DNA of 64,000 nt, taken from contig OZ010791.1 of NCBI GenBank assembly GCA_963932465.1, positions 319,048,283 to 319,112,282 on the forward strand. The letters run 5' to 3'. The position numbers and the translations under genes were made by a program. A model generated the notes under the pieces. The model was not told the origin of the DNA. It worked only from the letters and a program-made list of their open reading frames with translations, and did not search any database. Origin of the DNA: Maratus speciosus. Lineage: Eukaryota > Arthropoda > Arachnida > Araneae > Salticidae. Shown one piece after another: positions 35,255 to 46,640 of this stretch (the stretch's first letter is position 1; each line of letters opens with the position of its first letter).

Positions 35255-35284
35255 GTTTCGAGCTATATTTTAGCCCCTCATCAG
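35255..35284 (-). ncRNA. Hammerhead-ribozyme-like motif
   Basis: On the minus strand the sequence holds CTGATGA, a possible stem II (GGGGCT...AGCTC, with one G-T and one bulge) and GAAAC directly followed by GTTTC. These are the conserved core blocks of a hammerhead self-cleaving RNA. The near-absent stem III resembles the minimal hammerheads of Penelope-like retroelements. The cleavage-site helix (stem I) could not be established, and no reverse transcriptase is nearby, so this may be an element fragment. Confidence 0.45.
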
Positions 35285-35330
35285 TACAATAAATAACATT
35301 CAAATGACAGAAAACTATGTATCATGTTTA

Positions 35331-35480
35331 CAGTTAAAGCTTATTAGCAGTTAAAATTAAATAATTACCTATAAATATGTTCACCAACAAATAAATCATG
35401 TGCACTTCCACCTGAATACACAGCATTGTTTTGATATTTTTATACTTTATTTCATTTTAACTGCTAATAAATTTTAACTG
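35331..35480. repeat. Inverted repeat pair
   Basis: Arms of about 27 bp, CAGTTAAAGCTTATTAGCAG at 35331 and its partner ACTGCTAATAAATTTTAACTG ending at 35480, separated by about 95 bp. Possibly part of the same element as the hammerhead-like motif. Confidence 0.5.
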
Positions 35481-35700
35481 TTATTACATTCGTTCGGCAT
35501 TACATACGAATTTATTAATTTGGTTAGTACTATTAAATGCATAACAATATCTAGCTTTTTACGAATTTTTCAGTTTAATATTAGGAAACATTTGAATTTA
35601 GAGCGGCTGATCCATCTTACAGCTCTATATACTTGTAGAAGAACGTGGAAATAAAACAGGTTGTCTCTAAACATCGCTTTCTCTTAATTCTTAGTTTTCT

Positions 35701-35890
35701 CAGTGTTGCCTGATTGAGGACTTTTTTAATTCAGATTATTTAGCTTTCATCACTTTTTTTAAATAGCATAATTCGACTTACTTTTAAGAATTTTTAATCT
35801 AATTTTGAATACGCCGGATATTTCTATTTCAAAAAAGCGGTGACAATCAACAATCTGGGGACAAAAAAAGTCTCCAATCTGGCAACACTG
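35701..35890. mobile_element. hAT-type MITE
   Basis: 190 bp with inverted ends CAGTGTTGCCTGATTG / CAGTGTTGCCAGATTG followed by GAGGACTTTTTT / GAGACTTTTTTT. A perfect 8-bp target duplication AGTTTTCT lies at 35693-35700 and 35891-35898. No coding capacity. Confidence 0.88.
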
Positions 35891-35898
35891 AGTTTTCT

Positions 35899-37488
35899 AT
35901 TCATCTGTAAATAATTCTTTCTCTTTCTCTCTAGCAGTTCATTTATATAGAATTATATAAGCATGATATGCTTATTTACACTTGTAGCACTAATAATATA
36001 TTTAAGAATTATAATCTACACGATGAAATATTAACTTTTTTTATGTGTACATAAATAAGCTACTTTGATTATAAATATATATATATATATTTTTTTATGA
36101 AACATATGTTTCAAACATTCTTTCTAAATAAAGAGATATAATGTAGCTAACACACTTTTGTTTATGGGAAATTAAATCTTAAGGAAAATACAGTTAAATC
36201 AATTGAGATTTGTTGGTATTGTACCTGGAAATGCTAAACTACGTTTAAATTTCTTAATGTAGTATTGCACACCTTTTTTACGGTAATTAAACTGTAATTA
36301 AAAAGACATTAATAAAGTAATACTTTTTCGGATTCATTACGTTGGAAATAGACTGTTTTCCGTATTTTGTCATAAAAGATCCATATGTTATTAAAATGTT
36401 TCGATAAAATTGATTTTGTAAATGTGTAATTAAGATTTGTCATTATTTTCCGAATATGGGTTTGAGTATATCTCAGCTATCGGTGTTTGAAACTTAGCAA
36501 AATTATCCAATTCACTAATGCTGTAGTATTTATTTTTATTTTTCGATAAGTTGACACAAAGCTTTACAGATAAAATCATTGAAACGAAATTAATTTAGCC
36601 AATCTACAGATAAACTATTTTTTAAATTCAGAATTTCATTTCCAGGATTATAAAAGTATCATATAAGCTAGAATTTTTGTTCGTTGAGATTGCAACAAAA
36701 ATGTAGATTTTATTTCAGTGTACTAAAAAAAAAGTAACTTTTTATAATAAAAGCTGTATTAAACATATTAAAAAATATTAAATATTAACTATAAAACATA
36801 AAAAATAAAACATATTAAAATATATTATTCTTCTTTTTGAAAAAAAAAGCAACGAAATCCTCTAGTGAATTAAATGCGTAAGTAAAATAAATATCAAAAA
36901 TGAAAGTTTATCTCGAAAAATATTTCGACCTCAGTTGAGGGATCAGAAACATTCCGTACAAGTTCTGCGTGTTACACGCAATTTCCTGAACAATAGTGGA
37001 GTAAGGTTGATATTTCTTTCCTATCACTTTTATCTTCAAATTTAATGCATTTCAAGTGTTATTTTATTTTGAACGAGATTATGATATCTGGTGAATTCGC
37101 ACACTTTTCCAAATAGAGAATACCACATCAATTTCGCAGATAAAGAAAGTTACAATATTTTAAAAACTTTTATCTTAATTTAATGCATGAATGAGTACTT
37201 TTTCGCTAATGGAATGTACTTTTTAATAAAAAAATAACAAATAACATTTCTGAAAGTGGTTTTTTTTAATACATTTGTACAAGCGATTCGTTAAACAAAT
37301 TTATTTAAAGACAGGTTTAAATTCAATGTATTGATGTGTTTTGTTTTTATCTATAAAACGTAATGTATATTTGTATATAAACAAGCTTTTTTTTTTGTTT
37401 TTCTTTACAAAAAAAAAAAAAAAAAAAAAAAAGCGATGCAAACGGATATCAGAATTTACAATATGCACTTTATATTTATAAAGGACAA
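35899..37488. other. AT-rich sequence, homopolymer next to gypsy break
   Basis: No gene recognised. A TATATA tract at about 36077-36091 and a T-run/A-run pair at about 37387-37432 lie close to the truncated end of the gypsy element. Confidence 0.5.
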
Positions 37489-39678
37489 CTAATCTCCAAC
37501 AAGGATTGCTATTCGAGGTTTCAAGTCTCGATATTTGCGTTCGACTGGATTGGCCTGAGGATGGTACAAAGGTGTCAATGATTGGTCTATTCGAAGAATG
37601 TAACAAACTTGTTGTAGAACAGCGCTCACAAACTGAGGGCCGTTATCACTTATGAGTCTTCTTGGGATACCATAACGAAGGAAGATCTCATCAATCAGAG
37701 TAGTCGCACATTCTTGTGCAGTAGCAGTTGTTAAGGCAAATAGTTCGACCCATTTAGTGGCACAATCTTCTACTATAAAAATCCATCGATGCCCATCTTT
37801 ACTAGGAGGCAATGGTCCAAAGAGATCAATACTGAGGGTCTCAAATCGCTGAGCATAAGCAGGTGTTCGTAATAAACCGGCCGGTTTTTGATTTGTTGCT
37901 TTATAACGGGCGCACTCTGGGCACTGCTTCACATATTCAGAAATGTATGCTCTCATGCCTGTCCAATAATATATTTTAGCAATTCTCTGATAAGTTCCTG
38001 CTTCACCATAATGTCCGGCTGAGGGGTCATCATGATGAAGTTTCAAAATATTTTGTATTTCTTGTACTGGAACGACCAGTTGCGCTTCTTCGGCATCTGA
38101 TTCGGGAGCATACCTATAAAGCACACCTTGATTCATCAGGAATCCTCTATCAGTCCAATTGGCGAAATCTTCGCTTTTCTGTTCATCTTCAAAAGAATCT
38201 ATGATCTTTTTAAGGCTTTCATCTTGCAATTGTGCTTCTCTGATATCTTTTGGACTTCTTGTTGGCATGTATATGCTAACAAAATTGCATGTCTCACAGA
38301 AAGCAGATTGATGATTACAGACAGGGCGTGACAGCATGTCAGCCACAACATTAGATTTTCCAGGTTCATATTCTATTTTCAATAAGAACGATTGTAACTG
38401 TAGTGCCCAACGGGCTAATCTCCCCGATGGTGACTTAAGGCTCAAAAGCCATTTTAAAGGTTGGTGATCCGTTGCTACAACCTCTTCTTGGCCTTCCACA
38501 TAGCCACGAAATTTTTCTAAGGCCCAGACAACAGCCAAAGCCTCGCGTTCTGTAGTGGAATAATTTCTTTCTGCACTTGTAAGAAGACGGCTAGCATATT
38601 CTATGGGGTGCTCAGAGGCCTTGTCAGTACTCTGTAAAAGTACAGCACCAGGAGCGTAGTTACTAGCGTCAGTTCGCAAAATAAATGGTTTGGTCCCATC
38701 AGCTTGCTTCAGCACTGGAGATGTCATGAGACACTCTTTTAGAGTTTCAAAGGCTATTTGCTCTTCCTTTCCCCATTTCCAGGTTGCTTTCTTTTTCGTA
38801 AGATTGCTAAGGGGTCTTGAGATATCAGCAAAATTTGATATAAATTTTCGGTACCAAGAACAGGTTTGTAGGAAAGACTGGATCTCTTTAACATTTTTGG
38901 GTGGAGGTATCGCTTTAATTGCCGATACCTTGTCTGAATCTACTTCTAGACCATTTGGGGTTATCCAGTGTCCTAGGTACTTGACTTTCTCACAAGAGAA
39001 ATGACATTTTTCACGTTTGGCATCTAGCTTAAGTTCAATGAGTCTATCGAACACAGCTGTAAGATCTGAGAGATGTTTCTCAAACGTTTCTGACAAAACG
39101 ATGATGTCGTCCAGGTACGATAAAGCAAGGACATCTTTAAGACCACTTCTAAATTGATCTATCTATCTTTGAAACGTGGCAGGAGCATTTTTGAGTCCAA
39201 AAGGCATCTTTAAAAAACGATAAGTTCCAAAAGGGCAGACAAATGCAGTTTTATCTTGGTCTGGCGGGTAGACTGGAACTTGGTGATACCCAGAACGAAG
39301 ATCTAAAGTTGACATGTAAGAAGTATGGTTGGCTTCATGTAAAAGGTCGTCCATTCGAGGTAATGGATATTTATCTGCTACTGTAACTGCATTTAATTTC
39401 CTATAATCTATACATAATCTTATACTGCCATCCGGCTTTGGTACGAGAACCACCGGCGAAGCATAATGTGATTCACATTCTTCTATGATACCTTGAGCTA
39501 GAAGATTATCTATTTCCTTCTTAAGAATTGCTTTCTTAGCAGGAGTCATCCGATAAGGTGGTACAGCAACAGGAGCACTATCACCTGTGTTGATACGATG
39601 CTCTACAAACGGGGTTGCCTCTCCCCCTGGTTGTAAACATTTTTAATACCTTTTCAGAAGATCATTAAGTTTGTCCCT
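37489..39678 (-). pseudogene. pol: Gypsy Pol: reverse transcriptase, RNase H, integrase
   Basis: Copies element RNA to DNA and inserts it. In order: PFVEHRINTG and PPYRMTPAKK before RT; ASPVVLVPKPDGSIRLCIDY; LDLRSGYHQV (first catalytic Asp); FGLKNAPATFQR; the YLDD active site near 39110. RNase H begins with FILRTDASNYAPGAVL. Integrase has an HHCC zinc domain (LHHDDPSAGHYG, then CPECARYK) and the core motifs LSIDLFGP, SDNGPQFVS and the NPVERKYRDLK glutamate. One reading frame throughout, with stops at 39645-39643 and 39165-39163. The frame ends with a TAG at 37491-37489, where homology to integrase is lost. Confidence 0.92.
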
Positions 39679-39679
39679 T

Positions 39680-40348
39680 TCATCGGAATTTAGATTTTTT
39701 ACCTTCATCTTTACGTAAAGCGTACGGATTGACTTCGACCGCACCAGCTGACGTATTATTTTCTTCTTCGTATTCGTCTACAAAATAAAACTTTTCCTTA
39801 GGTTTATCATTAAAATACCATGTTTTGTTGGCAGTATCTAACACTATGTTAGCATTATGTAAGAAAGCCATACCTAAAAGAGTTCTATTACCCTTGGCAT
39901 CTGGTAATACTATGAACTCCGTTTCGAAGACTCGGCCTTCAATCTCTACGGGCACAGTGGCAGACAAAGTATTCCTAACTACTGTAATTCCGTCAGCTAA
40001 TGTTACTTCATGAGTATGAGGGTTCAATGTAACACCAGTTTTTAAAAATAATTCATACATACGTTCTCCCGCAATAGAACGATTCGCTCCAGTATCTGCA
40101 CAGACTAGCACCTTCTTATTGCAGATCGTGATAGGCATATTTCGAGCTGAAACTGCTGATGTATTTAAACTATATAGCTCAAGACGATGTGCTTGAAAAG
40201 TTTGTTTTTTAACCGTAGGGGAACAATCTGGACATTTCTTCTTTATAAATCCCAATTTACCACAACCATAGCAAACAATATCGGATTCTAAGCGTCGATT
40301 AATAAACTTAGGGGGAGATCTGTCTTCTTTTGGAGGCTTACTCTGCTT
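39680..40348 (-). pseudogene. Gypsy zinc knuckle and aspartic protease
   Basis: Continues the Gag frame after a single in-frame TAG (40351-40349). A nucleocapsid knuckle of the form CYGCGKLGFIKKKC at about 40274-40233 keeps all three cysteines but has Phe where the family has His (CX2CX4HX4C). The retropepsin active site DTGANRS lies near 40098-40078, followed by a flap and an LLGMAFLHNANIVLD segment. The frame ends at 39680 in a frameshift before Pol begins. The family normally cleaves its Gag-Pol polyprotein with this enzyme. Confidence 0.85.
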
Positions 40349-41329
40349 CTAATTATTTTCTCGACGAGAAAACTCTTTTTTATCTTGGGGTACAACCGGA
40401 TTTCTTTTAGGAAACGTAGATATGATAATGTCATACGCATCTAATTTTTTGGCAAGGTCAACTGGCGAATTTAAATTTTTCCAATCATCTAACATATGTT
40501 GTTTGCATTCAACAGGCACGCGCCTTTTCATTTGATCAGCTATCATAAGATCCTGAAGAGCTTCAAAAGACGTTACAGTTAATTCTTTAAGCCAGTTTTC
40601 AAAATAAGCTCGAAGTTCGAAATAATAATCTCGCCAAGTAATTTCTTTGGCCTTACGATGAGTGAAGAACAGCTGCCTAAACTTTTCAGCACCAATTTTA
40701 AACCTTTTTAGAAGTAAATCTTTAACATACGAAAAATTTGAAGCGTTTTCTTCTGATTCACGAGCGATAAGCGTAGAGATAGAAGATGGTACAACACTGA
40801 GTAAATACGAAACCCAGAGAAGCTCTGGTACCTTCGAGAGCTTTAGCTGACGTTGCAGGAACACCAAAAACAAGGTTACATCATCCGTTTCTGGCCTGAA
40901 TGTAGGCAACAGCTTTTGGATATATATCTTACTCTCCGGGTGAGACATTACCCCTGCTGCATTACCACCTACCGCTCCACTGGAAACACTTTGGCTCTGA
41001 GCCTGTAACTTGAGCTTCTCAAGCTCAAAATTCATCTCAAGCTTTTTTAACTCTAACTCTTCCGCTCTATGCTTTTCTTCTAATTCTAATTCATGCTGTT
41101 CTAACTCTGCTGCTTTTTGTTTTTCCTTTAAGTCCCGTCTGCGTTGTTCTTCCTCGCGAGTCGAAATTTGGTTTCTGACTAATGAATTTACAAAATCAAC
41201 TTCGTACGAGGGGGAGGATTTAATTTTTTCACGCAATGTGACAACTGTCATAGAGGGTTGCACATCTAAATTCATTTCTAACGCAACCTGATATAAATCC
41301 TCTTTGCGAGCTTTATTAAGTTCAGACAT
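40349..41329 (-). CDS. gag: Gypsy Gag polyprotein, N-terminal part
   Basis: 326 residues from the ATG at 41329, chosen because MSELNKARKEDLYQVA looks like a Gag start; a longer frame reaches back to 41368. Residues about 60-130 form a highly charged Glu/Lys/Leu-rich coiled coil. The following region (TFRPETDDVTLFLVFLQRQ, then a helical part with LKRFKIGAEKFRQLFF and FENWLKELTV) is capsid, SCAN-like in look. It forms virus-like particles in the cytoplasm. A TAG at 40351-40349 separates it from the zinc knuckle; because the frame continues beyond, the stop is likely a mutation, although stop suppression cannot be excluded. Confidence 0.8.
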   Translation of the reverse strand: MSELNKARKEDLYQVALEMNLDVQPSMTVVTLREKIKSSPSYEVDFVNSLVRNQISTREEEQRRRDLKEKQKAAELEQHELELEEKHRAEELELKKLEMNFELEKLKLQAQSQSVSSGAVGGNAAGVMSHPESKIYIQKLLPTFRPETDDVTLFLVFLQRQLKLSKVPELLWVSYLLSVVPSSISTLIARESEENASNFSYVKDLLLKRFKIGAEKFRQLFFTHRKAKEITWRDYYFELRAYFENWLKELTVTSFEALQDLMIADQMKRRVPVECKQHMLDDWKNLNSPVDLAKKLDAYDIIISTFPKRNPVVPQDKKEFSRRENN

Positions 41330-42083
41330 TTTAAACTTTAGCAAAACAACAAAACAAGTACCCCACAAATGCCGAAAATTCGTTTAAATTATTCCCCAAC
41401 GTGAGCTTTACCGTTACAACTCATATAAACAAGACTTTAATAAATAAAGATAGTAAGCTTTAACCTTAGCAAAACTCTGACTACAAAACAAAACAAACTT
41501 TAAATCCCTGCAGGTATAAATAAACTGTATGGCCATACCGCGACACTTAATCTAAACAATATTTTAACCAATATAAAACCATTTACTGAATAGTTAACAC
41601 TTACAAACAATATTATAAACAATACCAAACACATAAATGAATAATTAAATTTTCAATCAATATTATTATTATATTACGAAGACTTAATATCGGTTTCATT
41701 CAATATAACTATAAAAGAAAATAAAGTTTCTTTTATAAACAAATAATAAATGCAAAAACTTACTCATTCCGTTTTGGAAATTAATCATATTCAAGGCTTT
41801 TTCATCAATAAATCAGCAACTCAAAATTAAATACTTACGTTTAGCATTTAAATAATAACAAACACTTAAAATAAAAATAGCAATCAATTCTCTTACGAAA
41901 CCAATAAAAAAAATTAAATTAATAAAGACGTATCTTTATGAGAATTGTGATAGAATTATAAATAACATTTTAACAACCTATCAACCTATATTTGACTGAA
42001 AACAGTTTATTTTTCCTCTTTTAAAAGGAAAAGAAAAAAAAAAAGATCAACGAAAACGAAAACGTAAATGAATATTTCTCTCA

Positions 42084-42131
<48 letters not shown>

Positions 42132-42909
42132 AATCAAAATATTTTACTTAAAGCAAAGTAAAAATTAAACATACATGAACAGAATCAAAGTAAAATTTTC
42201 AGAATAATGGGTGAGGGAGGGGGAAAGGGGAAATATGCAATACAAACATTACAGGAAAATAATAGAATGAATTCAAATTAATAATGTCAAAAATTATTAA
42301 GAATTTTTAGAATCTCGAGAATGTTAGGTATATGAAGAGAATCAAGAATGCATTCCTTTTATTAAATAAACAATGGATCCATTCAATTTAAAATGCTTAC
42401 TTGTTGAAAACATCTTGCAGAATAAATCTTGTAGAATAAACACACATATGCTAGAATTTTCTTAGGACATTAAGGAAGTAATTTGTAGAACTTTACAACT
42501 TGAAAAAAATAAGAACACATATCACATGGTGTAAAGGCGACGCATTATTCTGTAGAATTATAGGAACATATTTTTACACGCAACGAATCTGTAGAATATT
42601 TTAGAATACATTTCTCACGCACAGGACGACTTAATCTGTAGAATTTTAGGAACATATTTCACTCACTGACAACGATCGAATCTGTAGAATATTAGGAACA
42701 CATTTCACTTGCACACGCAGACGACCGGTCGTGCCCTTTTTTTTCTCTGCTAGTTGAAAACCACACTTTATCAAGATGCTTCTTAATTAAAAAAATATAT
42801 TACTATATCACTTGACTTGAAGAATGATGAAATAATATTGGAACGGTTTTGAAAAATTAGGATGTGAATATTTTTCTCCGAATTCGTGGCCCCTCGTTGG
42901 GTAGCCAAT
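41330..42909 (-). other. Gypsy 5' leader region
   Basis: Untranslated leader between LTR and Gag, unusually long at about 1.6 kb. Holds a T-run of about 40 at 42089-42128 and a short tandem repeat at 42410-42725. No open frame seen. Later insertions or expansions may have lengthened it. Confidence 0.6.
42410..42725. repeat. Short tandem repeat in gypsy leader
   Basis: Five or so degenerate units of about 55-60 bp, each with AATCTGTAGAATWTTAGGAA and ACATATTTCAC, the best ones at 42585-42715. Lies within the leader RNA region. Confidence 0.7.
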
Positions 42910-43218
42910 TGTCAGACTAGCTCAGATTAAAATCACACAGAAATTTCACATAATTTCAAGATAACACTTTCTCGGGGTATAACTTTAAATATTTTTTTAT
43001 TTGATCTTGGTAAGGCGGCACATCACAAATAGCACGACACATAACACATATATAATAAAATAATAAAAGCGCGAATAATTTTCTACATGTTAGCACAACT
43101 CAAAACAGAACAGAACTCCAACGAACTCACAGCATTTCTCATTCGGAAAGCTCACGGAAAACGGTCACGTGACTGCCGGTAGAGTCTGTTTGTTTTAAAA
43201 CGGGTGGCGCACGTTACA
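42910..43218 (-). repeat. 5' LTR of gypsy element
   Basis: 309 bp on the minus strand, from TGTAACGTGCGCCACCCG to CTGAGCTAGTCTGACA, with TG/CA ends. CAAATAAAAAA at about two-thirds of the length could be the polyadenylation signal. Boundaries are inferred from TG/CA and the following primer-site-like sequence, because no second LTR is present to confirm them. Confidence 0.75.
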
Positions 43219-43990
43219 GTCCGATTTTTCATGCTTCTTATAAAACGAATAAGAGTCTTCCTGGAAACAAACATGGTTTTATTCGGTTCATCTAAAATAG
43301 ATCCATATTGTATATTAATTTTAATAAGATCATTTTTCGAGGAAAACAAATGTGAATTAAAAAGAAAATTAGAGTTTTCCCTGAAACAAATGTTATCTTA
43401 TTCCCTTCACATAAAACAGATTCCTATTATATATCAATTTAAAGAAAATCGCCCGGGCCCTTTTCAAGTTATCGATATTAGGAATTTGTAACATCTCTTT
43501 TACTTTAAAAATGGGTATTTAGATCTCAAAATATACTGCACGCAGAAATGTAAAAATTTCACAATAACATTAGACTGCTGAAATAAGACTTTTCTAAAAA
43601 AATCAGAATAATAAGAGTTATATTCTCTGAGTTATTGAAAGGTGGCTTTTCGCGTTTTCTTTGAAGTCGAGTTTGTTGTATATATGAGTTCCGCCATCTA
43701 CGAATTCTACGATACGATACGATTTTAGGCTTAAGGCTGCGTCACTGGAATACTATCGTCTTCCATGATATACTTACCTCTCTTTCTCACAATATAACTT
43801 TTGAAAAATACATAAGAGAAACTAAATTATTATACCAAATTGAATCTAGATATCACCTTTATTCTGTAAACCTAGAACTTATCAAGCGTTTTATAATTTT
43901 TAATTGTTAAAAAATTTTAAGCATTTATCATGCTAAGTTTTTAATTAAAAATTATATAAAACATTGATAAGTTCAATGTTTCGGAGAATT
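43219..43990. repeat. Spacer with a 120-bp direct repeat
   Basis: About 43245-43330 and 43365-43445 are diverged direct copies (AGAGTCTTCCTGGAAACAAA / AGAGTTTTCCCTGAAACAAA, later ATTGTATATTAATTTT / ATTATATATCAATTTA). The remainder has no recognised gene. Confidence 0.55.
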
Positions 43991-43999
43991 TTGCAAATA

Positions 44000-44650
44000 T
44001 GGTTAAAATTTTCGTTAAAATGTGGCGCTGCAAAACAGGGAAAAAACGGAATAAAAAGGTTGAAAAGACTGTTCCAAAAAAATTGTTTGCAAAATATCCA
44101 CCATTTTCAGCAACAACGTGACACAGCCTGAGACAAAAATGTCCAGACATCCATGCAATTATGTCAGTAAGAATTGTCGCACAAGTTGTACAGATGTGTT
44201 GTTTCATTTCCGCGATTGTTTGTGGAGTTTCACACTATACTAGGTCTTTCAGGTATCCCCAAAGAAAAAAGTCAAAAGGCGTCGAATCTGGAGAATAAGG
44301 CAGATCGCACACTGAACAGACAAGCGACAAAAAATGATGAGTGAAGAGACATTTCACCCTGTTAACAAAGAAGAAACCGATTTGAACACTAGAATGTGTC
44401 TCCTGTCTTACTTTTTTGGGGCTTGTCTGTACAGTGTGCGATGTGCCTATGGAGGCCATGCCATGCCATGCAATGCCATGCTACTTCCTGTATGCTTGTC
44501 GTAATGCGGTGCAATTACACGATCATTAAAATGCTCACTCAAATCAAATATTGCAGGCGTTCGATGTGGACGAGCACCTTGAATCAGGAGACTTTCGAAC
44601 GGTCCTCCAAATCAATATTTCTATCGGGTTCCGTTATTTTTATTGACATT
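44000..44650 (-). pseudogene. Mariner-like transposase C-terminal fragment
   Basis: DDE transposase of the Tc1/mariner superfamily, cut-and-paste. Minus-strand pieces: QGARPHRTPAIFD and FNDRVIAPHYDKHTG (44640-44490), PYSPDSTPFDFFLWGYLKD near 44285-44240, and VAENGGYFANNFF at 44120-44080. The YSPDxTPxDFFLWG motif is typical. A MITE at 44298-44447 splits the frame, and a small ATGGC expansion lies at about 44452-44484. The N-terminal half and first catalytic residues are missing, so it is inactive. Confidence 0.85.
44298..44447. mobile_element. Small MITE inside mariner pseudogene
   Basis: 150 bp with inverted ends AGGCAGATCGCACACTG and GGCACATCGCACACTG, extending to ACAGACAAGC on both sides. 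TA flanks both ends, and removing the insert restores a continuous PPYSP transposase reading. A TA target suggests a Tc1/mariner-type or related mobiliser. The left end has one extra base. Confidence 0.75.
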
Positions 44651-44686
44651 CAAAATCCATCAGTCATTTTTTGGACACACTACATG

Positions 44687-44738
<52 letters not shown>

Positions 44739-46360
44739 ATAAATTAGATAAAACGCTCTGTAACTTTTATTCTATCCTTTCGTGAAACCATTCAATTAAT
44801 ATACTTTTCCCTTAGACGCTAAATCACATTCTGTATATGTCCCAAGTAACACTTCAAATTGTCAGAACGCCATAAGAAGTATAAGTCACAAGGTCTAAGT
44901 GGTCATTACCAAGTATAGTACTTTCTCTAAGCGTCTGAATTAAGTTAAGATTCTCAAGTGCAGACATGTATTTGATGTTTCGGCAATCCTCAAACGCCAT
45001 AATTTCTCGTTTACTTCAAGTCTCAATTAAAACCTCAAGTAGCGTGCAACGCATTGTCATATTTATGGCCATTAGGCGTAGGAGAACATGAAAGCTTAAC
45101 ATATACTGAAGTTGAAACCAGTTATCTAAGACTTATACCCCGAGCATAAAAACTCTATAAGGAACATATCAAGCCTATAAGGATATAAATTGTAATAAAG
45201 TACACTCTTTAATTGTGTGCTTCTCGTAGCAACTGCAAGACTTACAATCACTTTCCTTCTAGCTGTCCTAGTGAACAGACTGGTAGTCGTGACTACTGGA
45301 AATGAACCCGGAATATAGAGTAGGATTACTGTGAGCTCCCCTCTATGATATTTGAGTTAAATAAAAAAGCAATATACGCACGTATCGTGTGCTTCTTAAC
45401 TAATAATCCCCTCAATCATGACTCAAAAACCTAGTTTATAAGATATGTATATGTATATGTGTGTGTATATATATTTTACAATAACTATATAACTCATTTA
45501 ATCTTAATACTGCTTCTTTATAATAATGAATGCATTTTCGGAAGTTTTATAAAAGTGTTTGTTAAAATCTGTGAGAAAACGTTCAGTTGTTTATTTGGAA
45601 TTTTCGGCTTAAAAATGTTTTTTTTTTTTTTTTAGTTTTTTATATTATCTGAATATCTAACATTTCACAAATATTATGTTTCATAAGTTGTTTTTACAAA
45701 TTAAAACACATATTGCGAATTTAGTAGCACAGTTAACGATTTGGCGTCACTTGTTTCAGAACTTTAAACGCAATTTTATTTTTAAGTCATTATTCACAAT
45801 ATTTACACAACACATCAGTCGATTTCCTTGCTTTTTAAATGAAAACTTATGCATTTCTGTAATCTTTGACCGATACTTTCCATAAATTTTTGATACGATC
45901 TTTTTTCATAACAAAAATAGCATCATATTTTTGTAGAAAACTAATAAGTTTTAAAGGCCGTCATTTTGTTAAAAATTTAAAAAGTCGAATAACCATCTGT
46001 TCAAGAACTAGACAATTATATATACTTCAAACACTTTGACTTGGGTATCATGGAATACTACACACCTCGCAACATCGAAAAAGCGAATTTAGAAGGCATA
46101 TTTAAATAATTAACGAGCGCTAAAATCAAATAAAAGTATGTTTTTTGGTTGTTCAAAGGTGTTTTATAAAGCAAAAAGCAAAAACAAACAAACAAACCAA
46201 AAAAAATACCAAGACCTCAAAACAACTATAAATTATAGTTATGTAGCCAAAAACTCACACAACCCCTTAAATCCTCATTAAATTGTTAAAAGGAAAGACT
46301 ATAATGGCACTATTACAGCCCGATTAGATAAGCTTCTCCTTGACACAACTTTTCTTAAAG
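44651..46360. other. AT-rich region with (AT)n tract
   Basis: Alternating AT at about 44693-44734 gives an Ile/Tyr-rich spurious frame. A T-run is at about 45617-45636. No gene recognised. Confidence 0.5.
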
Positions 46361-46369
46361 AATTGTTCT

Positions 46370-46640
46370 AGCGCAAGTGACTGTGAATCCCTTGGTAGCA
46401 TCGAGCTCGAATTCTGATCGCCTGAAGAATTCTCTCTCTCTTCTTTATACTAACTTTCCTGTGAGATAGCATCGGCTTTGAACGCCACCTGGTGACGAAC
46501 GTGGTCGAATCCTTCGGATCGCGGAAGCAGATCATTTCTCACTTCGTGCTTCGCAACGGAAGGATGGGAAGCAAAGTTAGTTGCGCAGGGATGCTTCGAC
46601 TTAAGCTTCAATAAGCGATTTTGCACACTCAGGTAAATCC
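46370..46640. other. GC-richer island, possible exon or repeat
   Basis: Base composition is clearly less AT-rich than its surroundings. On the plus strand a frame of about 47 codons runs from SIGFERHLVTNVVESFG through RMGSKVSCAGMLRLKLQ to a stop. A sequence CTCAG|GTAAAT at about 46628-46638 resembles a 5' splice site. On the minus strand a frame of similar length is also open. This could be a host exon, a promoter-proximal segment or a dispersed repeat; I cannot decide. Confidence 0.3.

Larger units (their letters stand above)
37489..43218 (-). mobile_element. Ty3/gypsy LTR retrotransposon, 3'-truncated
   Basis: Read on the minus strand: 5' LTR (43218-42910), leader of about 1.58 kb, Gag, protease, reverse transcriptase, RNase H and integrase, which is Ty3/gypsy order. 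Sequence stops shortly after the integrase catalytic core at 37489. The rest of integrase and the 3' LTR were not found in the following 2 kb, so the copy is incomplete and cannot replicate. Coding is further interrupted by three in-frame stops and one frameshift. After the LTR the sequence ATTGGCTACCCAACGAGGGG is the presumed primer-binding area. Confidence 0.9.

Noticed and set aside
37489..37491. Natural C-terminus of gypsy Pol
   Set aside because: Family integrases continue well beyond the catalytic Glu; the stop marks the truncation point.
41010..41291. Ser-rich plus-strand frame opposite gypsy Gag
   Set aside because: Antisense shadow of the Glu/Lys-rich coiled coil.
44396..44785. 129-residue plus-strand frame
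   Set aside because: Composed of MITE, antisense transposase and an (AT)n tract.
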